Of a DNA stretch of 64,000 nucleotides, positions 24,168 through 33,403 are shown in pieces. A program made the position numbers and the translations under genes. The notes under the pieces were generated by a model. It made no database searches. It was not told the DNA's origin and saw only the letters and a list, made by a program, of their open reading frames with translations. This DNA comes from CBDANO01 sp965197665. GTDB taxonomy: Bacteria > Chloroflexota > Dehalococcoidia > Lucifugimonadales > UBA3495. The stretch is taken from NCBI GenBank assembly GCA_965197665.1, contig CBDANO010000001.1, forward strand, positions 114,610 to 178,609, read 5' to 3'. Position 1 is the first letter of the stretch. Each line of letters opens with the position of its first letter.

Positions 24168-25538
24168 ATGCCATTGGATATTTCCCAAAAGCTTTCTCAG
24201 ATTCTAGGCCCCGGCGCAATCAGACCGCCCGGTGCCTTGGAAGAGTATGCCATCGACGGCATGACACCTGAGGCGGTGGTGCAGCCACGGGACCGGCAGG
24301 CCGTCGCCGAAGTCCTGAAGTGGGCGTCCCGGGAGGGCGTTGCGGTCTTTCCCCGGGGTGGAGGCGTCCAGACCAATTTGGGGAACGCCCCCAACCGAGG
24401 GGGCATCGTACTGAGTCTCAACCTCTTGGACGGGATGTTGGACTACGCGCCCAACGATCTCACCGCCACCGTCGCCGCCGGTATGCCGCTGGCCCAATTG
24501 CGGCAACTCCTGGCACCGGGCGGCCAATCGCTGCGTTTGGAATCGCCCGTCCCTGCCAGGTCTACCATCGGCGGCATTCTGGCAGCCAATACCACCGGGC
24601 CGTTGCAGTATTCCTACGGGCAACCCCGGGACTGGTTGATCGGCATTGCCGTGGTCCAAGCCGGGGGAACGCAGACCAAGGCCGGGGGTAAGGTGGTCAA
24701 GAACGTTACCGGCTACGACTTGAACAAGCTGTACACCGGGTCCCTGGGGACTCTTGGAGTGATAGTCGAAGCTACTTTCAAGCTTTCCCCCCAGCCGTTG
24801 GAACAGCGGGTACAGATAGCGGAGCATCCCGCTTTAGGGGATGGAATAATCGCCGGGGCCGCCTTGCTGAGGGAGGTCCATGCCCCCCAGGGAGTACAGG
24901 TGGTGGACTTGCAGGCCGCCCGGAAACTCGATGTCGGCCCGGTTTCTACACCCCCTGACGGCCCCGGACCCGTGGGCGCCCTCACCCTCGGGTTCTTCTC
25001 CGGCCGTCCGGAGACGGTGAAGCGGCGAATGACCGATAGCGCCGGGACGCTCCGGAAGGCCGGGGCCCTTCACGTGGAAGACTTGGGTGACGATGCCGGC
25101 CGCCCTCTCGTGCAACGGTTGACCGACTTGGGTTGGGCCTGGGACACTAGGCCCTACCTGGGGATCAAAGTCGTGGTACCGCCGTCGGCAGTGGCCCAAG
25201 CAGTGGAACGGTGCCGCCGGAATGTCCAATTGGGGCACCCCCCGGCAGTGGCGGCCGACCCGGGTTTCGGCGCGTGCCGGTTGTTCTGGTGGACGACGAC
25301 GGATAGCGGCCTGCCCGACGATTCCCTGGTGCTGGAGGCCATCTCCGGGACAAGGCAAGCGGCGAAAGGCGCCGGGGGGTTTGCTACCGTAGAGCACTGC
25401 GCGCCGTCAATCAAAAAACGGATAGACGTATGGGGAGAGCACCCCCCCGGAATGGAGATTATGCGGAGGATCAAACAAAATTTCGACCCGCAAGGAATTC
25501 TGAACCCGGGCCGGTTCTTGGGGGAATCTAGTGTCTGA
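24168..25538 (+). CDS. glcE: Glycolate oxidase subunit GlcE (FAD-binding)
   Basis: About 456 residues of the GlcE FAD-binding subunit: FPRGGGVQTNLGNAPNRGG, LDYAPNDLTATVAAGMPL, GGILAANTTGPLQYSYGQPRDWLIG and KNVTGYDLNKLYTGSLGTLG. It lacks the catalytic C-terminal histidine motif present in GlcD, as expected. A GTG 9 bases upstream (24159) is an alternative start. It overlaps glcF by 8 bases, so the two are translationally linked. Confidence 0.92.
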   Translation: MPLDISQKLSQILGPGAIRPPGALEEYAIDGMTPEAVVQPRDRQAVAEVLKWASREGVAVFPRGGGVQTNLGNAPNRGGIVLSLNLLDGMLDYAPNDLTATVAAGMPLAQLRQLLAPGGQSLRLESPVPARSTIGGILAANTTGPLQYSYGQPRDWLIGIAVVQAGGTQTKAGGKVVKNVTGYDLNKLYTGSLGTLGVIVEATFKLSPQPLEQRVQIAEHPALGDGIIAGAALLREVHAPQGVQVVDLQAARKLDVGPVSTPPDGPGPVGALTLGFFSGRPETVKRRMTDSAGTLRKAGALHVEDLGDDAGRPLVQRLTDLGWAWDTRPYLGIKVVVPPSAVAQAVERCRRNVQLGHPPAVAADPGFGACRLFWWTTTDSGLPDDSLVLEAISGTRQAAKGAGGFATVEHCAPSIKKRIDVWGEHPPGMEIMRRIKQNFDPQGILNPGRFLGESSV

Positions 25539-26940
25539 GGCCGGCAACGCCCCGCCGGAGAGCAACGTGCCCCGCCAAGGGCTTTCAGGGGCAGGGTCTC
25601 CGCTTCCCTTTTTGCCCGGCAGCGGGTTTCAAGGCGGCGACGCTCCCGCTGAAGCAGACATGTACCGCTGCGTACACTGCGGGTTGTGCCTCAGTTCGTG
25701 TCCTACCTATGTCGAGTTGGGTCTGGAGACGGAATCGCCGCGGGGCCGCATTGCGCTGATGAAGGCGGTCCACGAGGGCCGGTTGGACATCAACCAACGA
25801 GTAGCTTCCCACTGGGGAAAGTGCCTCCAGTGCCGGGCTTGCGAAGCGGTGTGCCCCTCAGGGGTCCCCTTCGGCCGGATGATGGTGAGTACACGCTCCC
25901 AGATGGCATCCCAAGACGCCGGCTCCGCGGCAAAGAAAGGGGCCACTCGCTTGTTCCTCCGGCAAGCATTGCCTTATCCCCGGCGGTTACGCTTGGCCGC
26001 CGGTGCGCTTCGAGCCTACCAGCGCTCCGGCCTGCAAAAACTGGTGAGGAGTTCCCGCAGCCTTCGATGGGTCCCCGGCCCCTTGGCCGAATTGGAAGCC
26101 CAGTTGCCGTCAATACGCGGCCCCTCCTTCGGTCCAACCGAGCGGACCTACCGGGCCCGGGATTCCTCCGCGGCTGCTTCCCGCCGGCTCACTGTAGGTC
26201 TGCTGTCTGGATGCGTCATGCCCTTGGTCCAGGGGGCCACCATGGAAGCGGCGGTGCGCGTGCTCACCCGAAACGGCTGCGATGTGGCGGTACCCCCAGG
26301 GCAGGGATGCTGCGGCTCTCTAAACGTCCACAGCGGCGACCTGGAGTACGGGCGGCGTATGGCCCGGCAGAACATAGACGTGTTCTTGGCGGCGGGGGTT
26401 GACCGTATCGTGGTGGCCTCGGCGGGTTGCGGCTCGGCCATGAAGGAGTATGACCAGTTGCTGGCCGAAGACCCTCTTTACGCCGACAAAGCTAAAGAGG
26501 TTAGCCGGTTGACCCAAGACATAACCGAATTCCTGGTCTCTCTTCCATTCGAACCTCCGAAAGCCCCCGTAGCCCGGAAGATGACCTACCAGGACTCTTG
26601 CCATCTGGCCCACACCCAGGGGATAACGCGGGCTCCCCGAGAGATACTGAACTCGATTCCGGGGCTGGAGCTGGCGGAAATGGAGCATTCGTCGCAATGT
26701 TGCGGCGCGGCGGGCCTTTACGCGGTTACGGAGCCGGAACTGGCGGGAAAGATCTTAGCCCGGAAGATGGCCAACATCGAGGCTACCGGCGCGGAGCAGG
26801 TGGTGACGGCCAACCCCGGCTGTATGATGCAGATCGAACGGGGGCTTCGGTCCCTGGGGGTCTCCACCAGCGTGGTCCACGTCGTGGATGTGTTGGACGA
26901 AAGCTACCGGGCCGAAGAGGGCCAACGAAAACGGCGTTGA
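25531..26940 (+). CDS. glcF: Glycolate oxidase iron-sulfur subunit GlcF
   Basis: A 469-residue protein with two 4Fe-4S ferredoxin motifs (CVHCGLCLSSCPTY and CLQCRACEAVCPS) and two CCG domains (GQGCCGSLN, SSQCCGAAGLY) that mark heterodisulfide-reductase/GlcF-type electron carriers. It takes electrons from GlcD/GlcE to the quinone pool. The N-terminus has a short Pro/Gly-rich extension before the first cluster. The gene ends the operon; a convergent aminotransferase gene follows after 78 bases. Confidence 0.93.
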   Translation: MSEAGNAPPESNVPRQGLSGAGSPLPFLPGSGFQGGDAPAEADMYRCVHCGLCLSSCPTYVELGLETESPRGRIALMKAVHEGRLDINQRVASHWGKCLQCRACEAVCPSGVPFGRMMVSTRSQMASQDAGSAAKKGATRLFLRQALPYPRRLRLAAGALRAYQRSGLQKLVRSSRSLRWVPGPLAELEAQLPSIRGPSFGPTERTYRARDSSAAASRRLTVGLLSGCVMPLVQGATMEAAVRVLTRNGCDVAVPPGQGCCGSLNVHSGDLEYGRRMARQNIDVFLAAGVDRIVVASAGCGSAMKEYDQLLAEDPLYADKAKEVSRLTQDITEFLVSLPFEPPKAPVARKMTYQDSCHLAHTQGITRAPREILNSIPGLELAEMEHSSQCCGAAGLYAVTEPELAGKILARKMANIEATGAEQVVTANPGCMMQIERGLRSLGVSTSVVHVVDVLDESYRAEEGQRKRR

Positions 26941-27018
26941 CGCGGCGGGGTGTCCCTGCCTAGCAAGTCCGGGGCGGCCTATGTTCCCACCGGCGCGCCG
27001 CGTTCAGCGCCGGGAGCT

Positions 27019-28224
27019 TTATTCAGACTTGGCGCTTCTGGTTATCTCCCGCTGGGCGGCGGACAGGCTGGCGCCGAAAGCGACTTCGTAGCCCATGCTG
27101 GAAAGGATCACTTCCAGGGCGGAAAGCAGGGCGAACACGTTTACCTCCCGGGCGGAGTCGCCCATCAGCCCGACACGCCAGACTTTGCCGCGCAGGGTAC
27201 CCAATCCGCCGCCGATCTCGATGTTGTACTCGTTCAGTAGCCGTTGGCGGACCGCCGCGTCGTCTATGCCCTCGGGTATCAGGGCGGTGGTCAAAGGATT
27301 GAGCCGGTAGTCCGGGTCGGCCAATAGTCCGATTCCCAGGGCTTCCAGTCCGGCCCAGAGGGCCGAGGCCACCCGGGCGTGGCGGGCCAACCGGTTTTCC
27401 AGACCTTCTTCGGCCACCATCCTTAGGGCTTCACGCAGGGCGTAATTCATCGATATGGGCGCGGTATGGTGATAGGCCCGCCGCGCCGACCAGTACCCCT
27501 CCAGTTCCTGCAAGCTGAAATAGAAGCTCTCCACGTTGGTCTTGCGCCCGTTGATTACCTCCATGGCTCTGGGGCCGAAGCTTATGGGCGCCAGGCCCGG
27601 GGGCGCTCCCAAGCACTTTTGGGAACCGCTGTAGCACACGTCCAAGTCCCAGTCGTCCATTCGCATGTCATGCCCCCCAAGGGACGTAACCGCGTCCACT
27701 ATGACAAGGGCGCCGTGCCGGTGGGCCAAATCCGCAATCTCGGGCAGCGGAGTTAAAACGCCGGTGGAAGTTTCGGCGTGGACCACTCCCACCGCTTTGA
27801 CGTTAGGGCGCTTGTCCAGCTCTTGGGATAGGGCTTCGACGTCCACCGGCTTGCCCCACGGAGCGTCTATCACGTGGGTCTCGGCCCCATAGCGTTCGGC
27901 GATGTCGGCCAGCCGTCCGCCGAAGTAACCGTTTCGGCAGACTACCACGGTGTCGCCGCGCTCGATAATGTTGGCACAGGCTGCCTCCATGCCCCCGCTG
28001 CCCGTGGCGGAAATCGGAAAGGTCATGGGGTTGGTGGTGTGGTAGACCTGCCGGAGCATCTCGCACAGCTCGTCCATTACTTGGAAGAACGTCGGGTCCA
28101 AGTGGCCCACCACGGGCAGCGTCATGGCCTGAAGCACCCGAGGATGGACAGAACTGGGGCCCGGCCCCAGAAGGACCCGTTGGGGCATCTGCGCGTCGCC
28201 GGGTTGTGATTCAACCACTGTCAT
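27019..28224 (-). CDS. Class V aminotransferase (alanine/serine-glyoxylate type)
   Basis: A 401-residue PLP enzyme of the AgxT/PucG group: LLGPGPSSVHPRVLQAM at the start, the cofactor-binding SATGSGGMEAA, HAETSTGVLTPL, and the Schiff-base lysine in YSGSQKCLGAPPGLAPISF. Relatives convert glyoxylate to glycine with alanine or serine as the amino donor. Placed tail to tail with glcDEF, it probably uses the glyoxylate made by glycolate oxidase. Exact amino donor cannot be told; ureidoglycine-glyoxylate transfer is another option, but no purine catabolism genes are seen. Confidence 0.88.
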   Translation of the reverse strand: MTVVESQPGDAQMPQRVLLGPGPSSVHPRVLQAMTLPVVGHLDPTFFQVMDELCEMLRQVYHTTNPMTFPISATGSGGMEAACANIIERGDTVVVCRNGYFGGRLADIAERYGAETHVIDAPWGKPVDVEALSQELDKRPNVKAVGVVHAETSTGVLTPLPEIADLAHRHGALVIVDAVTSLGGHDMRMDDWDLDVCYSGSQKCLGAPPGLAPISFGPRAMEVINGRKTNVESFYFSLQELEGYWSARRAYHHTAPISMNYALREALRMVAEEGLENRLARHARVASALWAGLEALGIGLLADPDYRLNPLTTALIPEGIDDAAVRQRLLNEYNIEIGGGLGTLRGKVWRVGLMGDSAREVNVFALLSALEVILSSMGYEVAFGASLSAAQREITRSAKSE

Positions 28225-28449
28225 CCTCCAACTAACATCCGCGGCCGGTACCGGGCCGTCACCGTCTTCTGTTTGGGCGGGACCAAGGTGTCGGCTATGA
28301 TGACGCCTAATCGTCGATCAGGTGCGGCAATAGGGCCGCCGGTACCTGTACGGCCCTGGACAGTCGTCTCGGCGGGAGATTTTGGAACCCAGGCCCGTTC
28401 CGATTGATTAAGCGAACCCGGTTTGCGAGGTTTTTGGGTTGCGGCTGGC

Positions 28450-29247
28450 TCAGACCACGGCGGAAGCCCCGCCGTCGATGTTCACCGCGATGCCGGTAAG
28501 GTAGCTGGCCCGGTCCGAGGCAAGAAATGTTATCACGTCCCCGGCCTCTTGGGCTTCGCCCACCCGGCCCAAGGGAATATCCCGCTCCTTGGCCGACTGG
28601 ACCCAGAATTCATCGAGGGTGAGGCTGGGACGGGACTCTTTCAGTCGAATATAGCGGCGCTCGGTTTGCCCGCTCTTTATCAACCCGATACACACCGTGG
28701 AAACCAATATGTTGTCCTCGGCCAAGTCCCTGGACAGGCCCTTGGTTATAGCTATGCCCGCGGCGCGGGAAACGGAGGTGGGCATAGACCCGGCCCCTGG
28801 GGTCCGGCCTCCCAGGTTGGTTACGTTGATGATGCGCCCGCCCCCGACTTTACGCATTTCCGGTATCACCGCGCGGATAAGGCGCACGGCCCCCCATACT
28901 TTCAAGTCGAAGTCACCCTCCCAGTTTTCGTCGGTGACCCTCTCGAAGTCCATGGCCAGGGCCGTGCCAGCGTTGTTCACCAGGATATCCACTCGTCCGA
29001 AGTTGTCGACGGCGGCCTGCGCCACCCGGCCGGCGGCGCCGCGGTCGGTCACGTCCGCCGGCACCGGCAAGACCACGCCGTCGGTGGCGCCTATAATCTC
29101 TTGAGCGGCTTGCTCCAACACCTCGGGGCGGCGGGCGACGATGACGACCTTGGCGCCTTCTCGGGCCATACCCAGAGCGGCCGCCTTCCCGATCCCTTCA
29201 CTCCCTCCGGTGATGATCGCTACTTTGTCTTGAAGTCCCAGGTCCAT
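28450..29247 (-). CDS. SDR-family protein lacking the usual Ser-Tyr-Lys triad
   Basis: A 265-residue Rossmann protein of the short-chain dehydrogenase/reductase family. Cofactor motif TGGSEGIGKA and NNAGTA are present. Where the catalytic YxxxK is expected it reads TSVSR (within SMPTSVSRAAGIAITKGLS), and the usual serine segment reads NVTNLGG. So the catalytic residues are replaced, which suggests altered or lost redox chemistry, or another function. C-terminal GIAVNIDGGASAVV is normal. A TATAAT -10-like box lies about 45 bases upstream (29290-29295). The gene follows trpB in the same direction but probably has its own promoter. Confidence 0.85.
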   Translation of the reverse strand: MDLGLQDKVAIITGGSEGIGKAAALGMAREGAKVVIVARRPEVLEQAAQEIIGATDGVVLPVPADVTDRGAAGRVAQAAVDNFGRVDILVNNAGTALAMDFERVTDENWEGDFDLKVWGAVRLIRAVIPEMRKVGGGRIINVTNLGGRTPGAGSMPTSVSRAAGIAITKGLSRDLAEDNILVSTVCIGLIKSGQTERRYIRLKESRPSLTLDEFWVQSAKERDIPLGRVGEAQEAGDVITFLASDRASYLTGIAVNIDGGASAVV

Positions 29248-29470
29248 TCCACCGCCTCCCAGCGGACAGGTTTCGTGGGCTGCGGCCCATTATAACAGGG
29301 ATTAAAGCGCTCACTGGGGACCATTCATAAGCCGGGGTGAGGGAGCAGACCGGTACGCAGCGGCGGGCCGGCCCAGTCACTCTCCAATTCTCTCGTGGAA
29401 GGCAGGGCATTACGGACGGCCGCGTCGTTGGGACTCCTATCTCCAATCTGAAACCCTTGCATCGGGTTAG

Positions 29471-30679
29471 CTAAATCTCGATACCCGAAGCCTGGGCTAC
29501 GGTATTGATGTCTTTGTCCCCCCGGCCGCTTAGGCACACGATGATGCTCTGTTCCGGAGATAGGCCTCGGGCCAGTTGGACAGCGTAATAGATGGCGTGT
29601 GCCGGTTCCAGGGCCGGGATAATCCCTTCAGTCCGTGACAGCAAGTGAAACCCTTCCAGGGCCTGGGAATCATCGACGGTCAAGTACTGGGCGCGTCGGG
29701 AGTCCTTCAAGTAGCTGTGCTCGGGTCCGACGCCCGGGTAGTCAAGGCCCGCGGATATGCTGTGGGCTTCTTGCACCTGACCGTGCTCGTCCTGCAGCAG
29801 ATAGGTCATGGACCCGTGGAGCACGCCGGGGCGTCCCGCGTTCAGAGAGGCCGAATGCCTTTCCGTCGCTAGTCCTTGGCCTCCGGCTTCCACGCCGACC
29901 AGCTTCACCGAGTCTTCGCCGATGAACTCGTGGAAGGTACCAATAGCGTTGCTCCCGCCGCCCACGCAAGCTACGACGTAGTCAGGCAACCGGCCCTCGA
30001 CTTCCAAGAATTGGCTTCGCGCCTCACGGCCAATCACCGCCTGAAAGTCCCGCACCAGCATGGGATAGGGATGGGGGCCGACTACGCTCCCGATCAAATA
30101 GTGGGTGGTCTCCACGTTGGTTACCCAGTCGCGGATGGCTTCGTTGATCGCGTCCTTCAAGGTGCGGGCGCCGGACTCCACCGGGACTACTTCCGCCTCC
30201 AGCAGCCTCATGCGAAATACGTTCAACGATTGTCTCTCTATGTCTTTCGAACCCATGTAAACGACGCACCGGAGGCCCAGCACAGCGCAAACGGTGGCCG
30301 CGGCCACCCCGTGCTGGCCTGCGCCGGTTTCAGCAATTATCCGGCCTTTGCCCATGTGCTTGGCCAGCAAGGCTTGGCCCAAAGCATTGTTGATCTTGTG
30401 GGCGCCGGTGTGGGCCAGGTCCTCTCGTTTGAGATAGATCTTGGCGCCGGCGCACTGCCGGGTCAGGTTTTGCGCGTAATACAGAGGGGTCGGACGGCCG
30501 GCGTAGCTCTCGAGCAGCTGGCCCAGCTCAGTGCGGAACTCATGGTCACTCTTGGCTTGGGCATAGGCTGCTTCCAGGTCGGCCAGAGCCGCCATCAGGG
30601 TCTCGGGAACGAACTTGCCGCCGAACTCCCCGAACCGTCCCCTGTCGTCGGGCAAATTAGCCGCGGGGATCGCTGCCAT
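29471..30679 (-). CDS. trpB: Tryptophan synthase beta chain
   Basis: A 402-residue TrpB1 that joins indole and serine using PLP. Seen: RGRFGEFGGKFVPETLM, the PLP lysine in KREDLAHTGAHKINN, ETGAGQHGVA, the phosphate loop CVGGGSNAIGTFHEF and LSGRGDKDI. The ATG at 30679 with GAGG 9 bases upstream is preferred to a TTG at 30685. It is the last gene of the trp operon: no trpA follows, although the alpha subunit normally partners this TrpB type. Confidence 0.96.
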   Translation of the reverse strand: MAAIPAANLPDDRGRFGEFGGKFVPETLMAALADLEAAYAQAKSDHEFRTELGQLLESYAGRPTPLYYAQNLTRQCAGAKIYLKREDLAHTGAHKINNALGQALLAKHMGKGRIIAETGAGQHGVAAATVCAVLGLRCVVYMGSKDIERQSLNVFRMRLLEAEVVPVESGARTLKDAINEAIRDWVTNVETTHYLIGSVVGPHPYPMLVRDFQAVIGREARSQFLEVEGRLPDYVVACVGGGSNAIGTFHEFIGEDSVKLVGVEAGGQGLATERHSASLNAGRPGVLHGSMTYLLQDEHGQVQEAHSISAGLDYPGVGPEHSYLKDSRRAQYLTVDDSQALEGFHLLSRTEGIIPALEPAHAIYYAVQLARGLSPEQSIIVCLSGRGDKDINTVAQASGIEI

Positions 30680-30694
30680 TACCAATACCTCGAT

Positions 30695-31372
30695 TCATCC
30701 CCGGTGTCCGGGTGTTATCGGGCGTTGTCGCGTGTTGTCGATAAAGGCGCGAATCTTTTGCCGGTCCTTGGCCCCCCTGGTCTCCACGCCGCTGGATACG
30801 TCCACCGCCCAAGGGTTTACTTCGGCCACGGCACGGGCTACGTTGTCCGGAGACAGTCCCCCGGCTAGCAAGAACGAGAACCCTCGTTGGGAAAGCCGGG
30901 CGGCGATACCCCAATCGAAGCTGCAGCCGGTGCCGCCCTGCACTCCGTCAACCAGCCGATCCAGCGCGACCAAGTTCCCCGCGTCTCGATAGGACGCTAC
31001 ACGCTCCGCCAGGCTGTTCAGGTCGTCGGAGGCCGTCGCGGCAGCGTCTACGTGCACGACCTTGATGACTTGGGCTTGTACCCCCCGGCAATATTCCAGG
31101 GATTCTTTCCCGCACAGTTGGGCCAGGTTCAGCTGACAATCTTCGATCACTCGATTTACTTCTTCCAGGGGCTGGTCGGCGAACAACCCCACGACTTTGG
31201 GCCCACCGGCCCCGGAGGCCCGGAGGGTCTGGACAATGCCGCGGCCGGTGCCGGGGTCCAGTCTCCGACGCCGTTCGGGTACGAACACCATGCCCACGAA
31301 GTCGGCGCCGGCTTCCGCCGCAGCCAAGGCGTCGGCTCCTCTTTGGATACCGCAAATCTTGACCTTGGTCAT
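30695..31372 (-). CDS. trpF: Phosphoribosylanthranilate isomerase
   Basis: A 225-residue TIM-barrel enzyme for the third step of tryptophan synthesis. Seen: KVKICGIQRGADALAAAEAGADFVGMVF (N-terminal catalytic Cys), VGLFAD, VQLCG-like LAQLCGKES and LAGGLSPDNVARAV with DVSSGVETRGAKD at the phosphate site. It overlaps trpC by an ATGA (31369-31372). Ends 16 bases before trpB. Confidence 0.95.
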   Translation of the reverse strand: MTKVKICGIQRGADALAAAEAGADFVGMVFVPERRRRLDPGTGRGIVQTLRASGAGGPKVVGLFADQPLEEVNRVIEDCQLNLAQLCGKESLEYCRGVQAQVIKVVHVDAAATASDDLNSLAERVASYRDAGNLVALDRLVDGVQGGTGCSFDWGIAARLSQRGFSFLLAGGLSPDNVARAVAEVNPWAVDVSSGVETRGAKDRQKIRAFIDNTRQRPITPGHRG

Positions 31373-32175
31373 GCCCTTGGAGAACCGGCCTCCTGTCCGG
31401 TCAACTCCCGCACCTTTTGCCCCACGTCATCGGCAGTAACCAGCGCTTCACCCACCAGGACTCCGTTGACGCGGTACTTGGTTAGCTGCCGCAGATGCTC
31501 CCTATTACTAATGCCGCTTTCGCTGACAATGATTTTGCCCCGGGGGACCAAGGGCGCCAGCCGTCTCGTCACGGCCAAGTCGGTAGTGAAAGTGCGCAGG
31601 TCTCGATTGTTGATGCCAACCACTTCGGCGCCGGCGTCCAATGCCGCCTGCAACTCCGCCTCATCGTGGACCTCTACCAGGCACTGCATCCATAGCTCAG
31701 TGCTGAGGGCCAGCAACTCCCGGAGTTGTGGGGCCGAAAGGATGGCGGCTATGAGCAAGAGCGCGTCGGCGCCGGCGGCCCGAGCTTCGTAGACCTGGTA
31801 GGGGTCGAAGATGAAGTCTTTCCTCAGTACCGGCGCGCGCTGGGAGGCGCCGGTCTGCTTGACTTGGGTCAGGTGGTCCAACGTACCCTGGAACCGTGGG
31901 TCGGTCAGCACCGAAATCGCCGCGGCACCGTTGCGGGCGTAGGTATCCCCCAGCCGCACCGCGTCGAAATCGGGGCAAAGCAGGCCCCGGGAAGGAGAGG
32001 CCTTCTTCACCTCGGCGATGAGCCGTACCTCGCCGCCCATCAGTGCACCCGATAAATTGAGGGGCCGCGGCCGGCCCATCGCCGCATCCCCCAAGGTGTC
32101 CAGGGGCACGGCTTCTTTTTGGGCCGCCAACTCTTTCCTTTTGGCGGCAACTATTTCTTCAAGGATGTTGGTCAT
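31369..32175 (-). CDS. trpC: Indole-3-glycerol-phosphate synthase
   Basis: A 268-residue TIM barrel closing the indole ring. Seen: LIAEVKKASPSRGLL, VLTDPRFQGTLDHL, PVLRKDFIFDPYQVYEARAAGADALLLI, GINNRDLRTFTTDL and SESGIS. The ATG at 32175 (MTNILEEIVAAKRKEL) is the family-typical start; the open frame upstream adds 16 unrelated residues. The gap to trpD is about 130 bases and holds no gene. Confidence 0.95.
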   Translation of the reverse strand: MTNILEEIVAAKRKELAAQKEAVPLDTLGDAAMGRPRPLNLSGALMGGEVRLIAEVKKASPSRGLLCPDFDAVRLGDTYARNGAAAISVLTDPRFQGTLDHLTQVKQTGASQRAPVLRKDFIFDPYQVYEARAAGADALLLIAAILSAPQLRELLALSTELWMQCLVEVHDEAELQAALDAGAEVVGINNRDLRTFTTDLAVTRRLAPLVPRGKIIVSESGISNREHLRQLTKYRVNGVLVGEALVTADDVGQKVRELTGQEAGSPRA

Positions 32176-32308
32176 GGCATCGGCCAATTTCGAGCAATCC
32201 GTTCTCTTGGTTGACTTTCGCATCCACTATTCATACCCGACTCAAGACGCGCCGTTCATCGAGGAGTGGGCAAGGGCTGCTTCAATCATGCCCCTCAGCC
32301 ATGCCGCT

Positions 32309-33334
32309 TCAGCCGGCGTCCTTGCCTAGCTTTTGGCTCAACACAGCCAAATCCTCCAGCTTTGCCCTAGCGGCGCCGCTATCGATTACTTCCCCCGCCA
32401 AAGCAACACCGTCCCGCAAACACGGCACGGTGCCCCCCACCAGCAACACGGCGGCGCTGTTGGCCAGCACATAGTCCCGGACCGGGCCGGGCTCGCCATC
32501 GAATAACCGGCGCATGACGGCGGCGTTTTCCTCCTTGGAACCCCCTCGAATCGCCTTGACGGTGCGTTCCGGAAGACCGGTGTCGGCCGCGGTTAACTTC
32601 CAGGTGCGGATCTCGTTGTTTTCCATTTCCCATACCGAGGTGGGGCCGGAGAGGGTGATTTCGTCCAACCCCCCGGCTCCGTGAACGATCATGGCGCGTT
32701 GCGAACCCAACAGTTGCAAGACTTCGGCCACGGTCTTGCCCAACTCCGGGTAGGCCACGCCTATGAGTTGATATTGGGCGCCGGCGGGGTTGGTCAACGG
32801 CCCCAGGATGTTGAACACCGTACGGATGCCGATCTCCCGCCGGACCGGGGCGGCGTGCCGGGTGGCGGCGTGAAAGACGGGAGCAAACATGAACCCAAAT
32901 CCGACCTCGTCGATGCACCGTTCCACACCCGGGGGCGGTAGGTCGAACTTGACCCCCAAGGCCTCCAACACGTCCGCGGCGCCGCAGGAACTGGAGGCGG
33001 CCCGGTTGCCGTGTTTGGCGACTTTCAGGCCGGCGCCCGCCGCCACGAAGGCGGTGGCTGTGGAGATGTTGAAGGTGTTTTGACCGTCGCCACCAGTGCC
33101 CACCGTGTCGACTAAAGGGCCGTCGACACGAACTTTGAGGGACTTCTCCCGCATCACGGTAACGAAACCGGCGATTTCCTCCGTCGTTTCTCCCTTCATG
33201 CTTAGCGCCGCGAGAAAGGCGCCCAGTTGGCCTGGAGTAGCCTCACCCTCCATGATCTCCCGCATCACGGCGGCGGCGGTGTCCATATCCAGAGACCGCC
33301 CCGAGGCCGCCGCGTCGATGGCTTCACGTATCAT
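32309..33334 (-). CDS. trpD: Anthranilate phosphoribosyltransferase
   Basis: A 341-residue TrpD that moves phosphoribose from PRPP to anthranilate. Seen: VDTVGTGGDGQNTFNIST (the PRPP GTGGD loop), KHGNRAASSSCGAADVLEALG, the anthranilate site VFHAATRHAAPVRREIGIRTVFNILGPLTNPA. Single-domain form, not fused to TrpG. It lies between trpG and trpC. Confidence 0.96.
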   Translation of the reverse strand: MIREAIDAAASGRSLDMDTAAAVMREIMEGEATPGQLGAFLAALSMKGETTEEIAGFVTVMREKSLKVRVDGPLVDTVGTGGDGQNTFNISTATAFVAAGAGLKVAKHGNRAASSSCGAADVLEALGVKFDLPPPGVERCIDEVGFGFMFAPVFHAATRHAAPVRREIGIRTVFNILGPLTNPAGAQYQLIGVAYPELGKTVAEVLQLLGSQRAMIVHGAGGLDEITLSGPTSVWEMENNEIRTWKLTAADTGLPERTVKAIRGGSKEENAAVMRRLFDGEPGPVRDYVLANSAAVLLVGGTVPCLRDGVALAGEVIDSGAARAKLEDLAVLSQKLGKDAG

Positions 33335-33403
33335 TGGGCTGCTTTATCCCCGTAGGGCCGGTGGGCGGAGTTTCCCATCGACTCGGACTTCCGGACTTAC
33401 CCT

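Noticed and set aside
29248..29470. Possible trpA fragment after trpB
   Set aside because: No frame on either strand shows TIM-barrel TrpA motifs, and the gap is too short.
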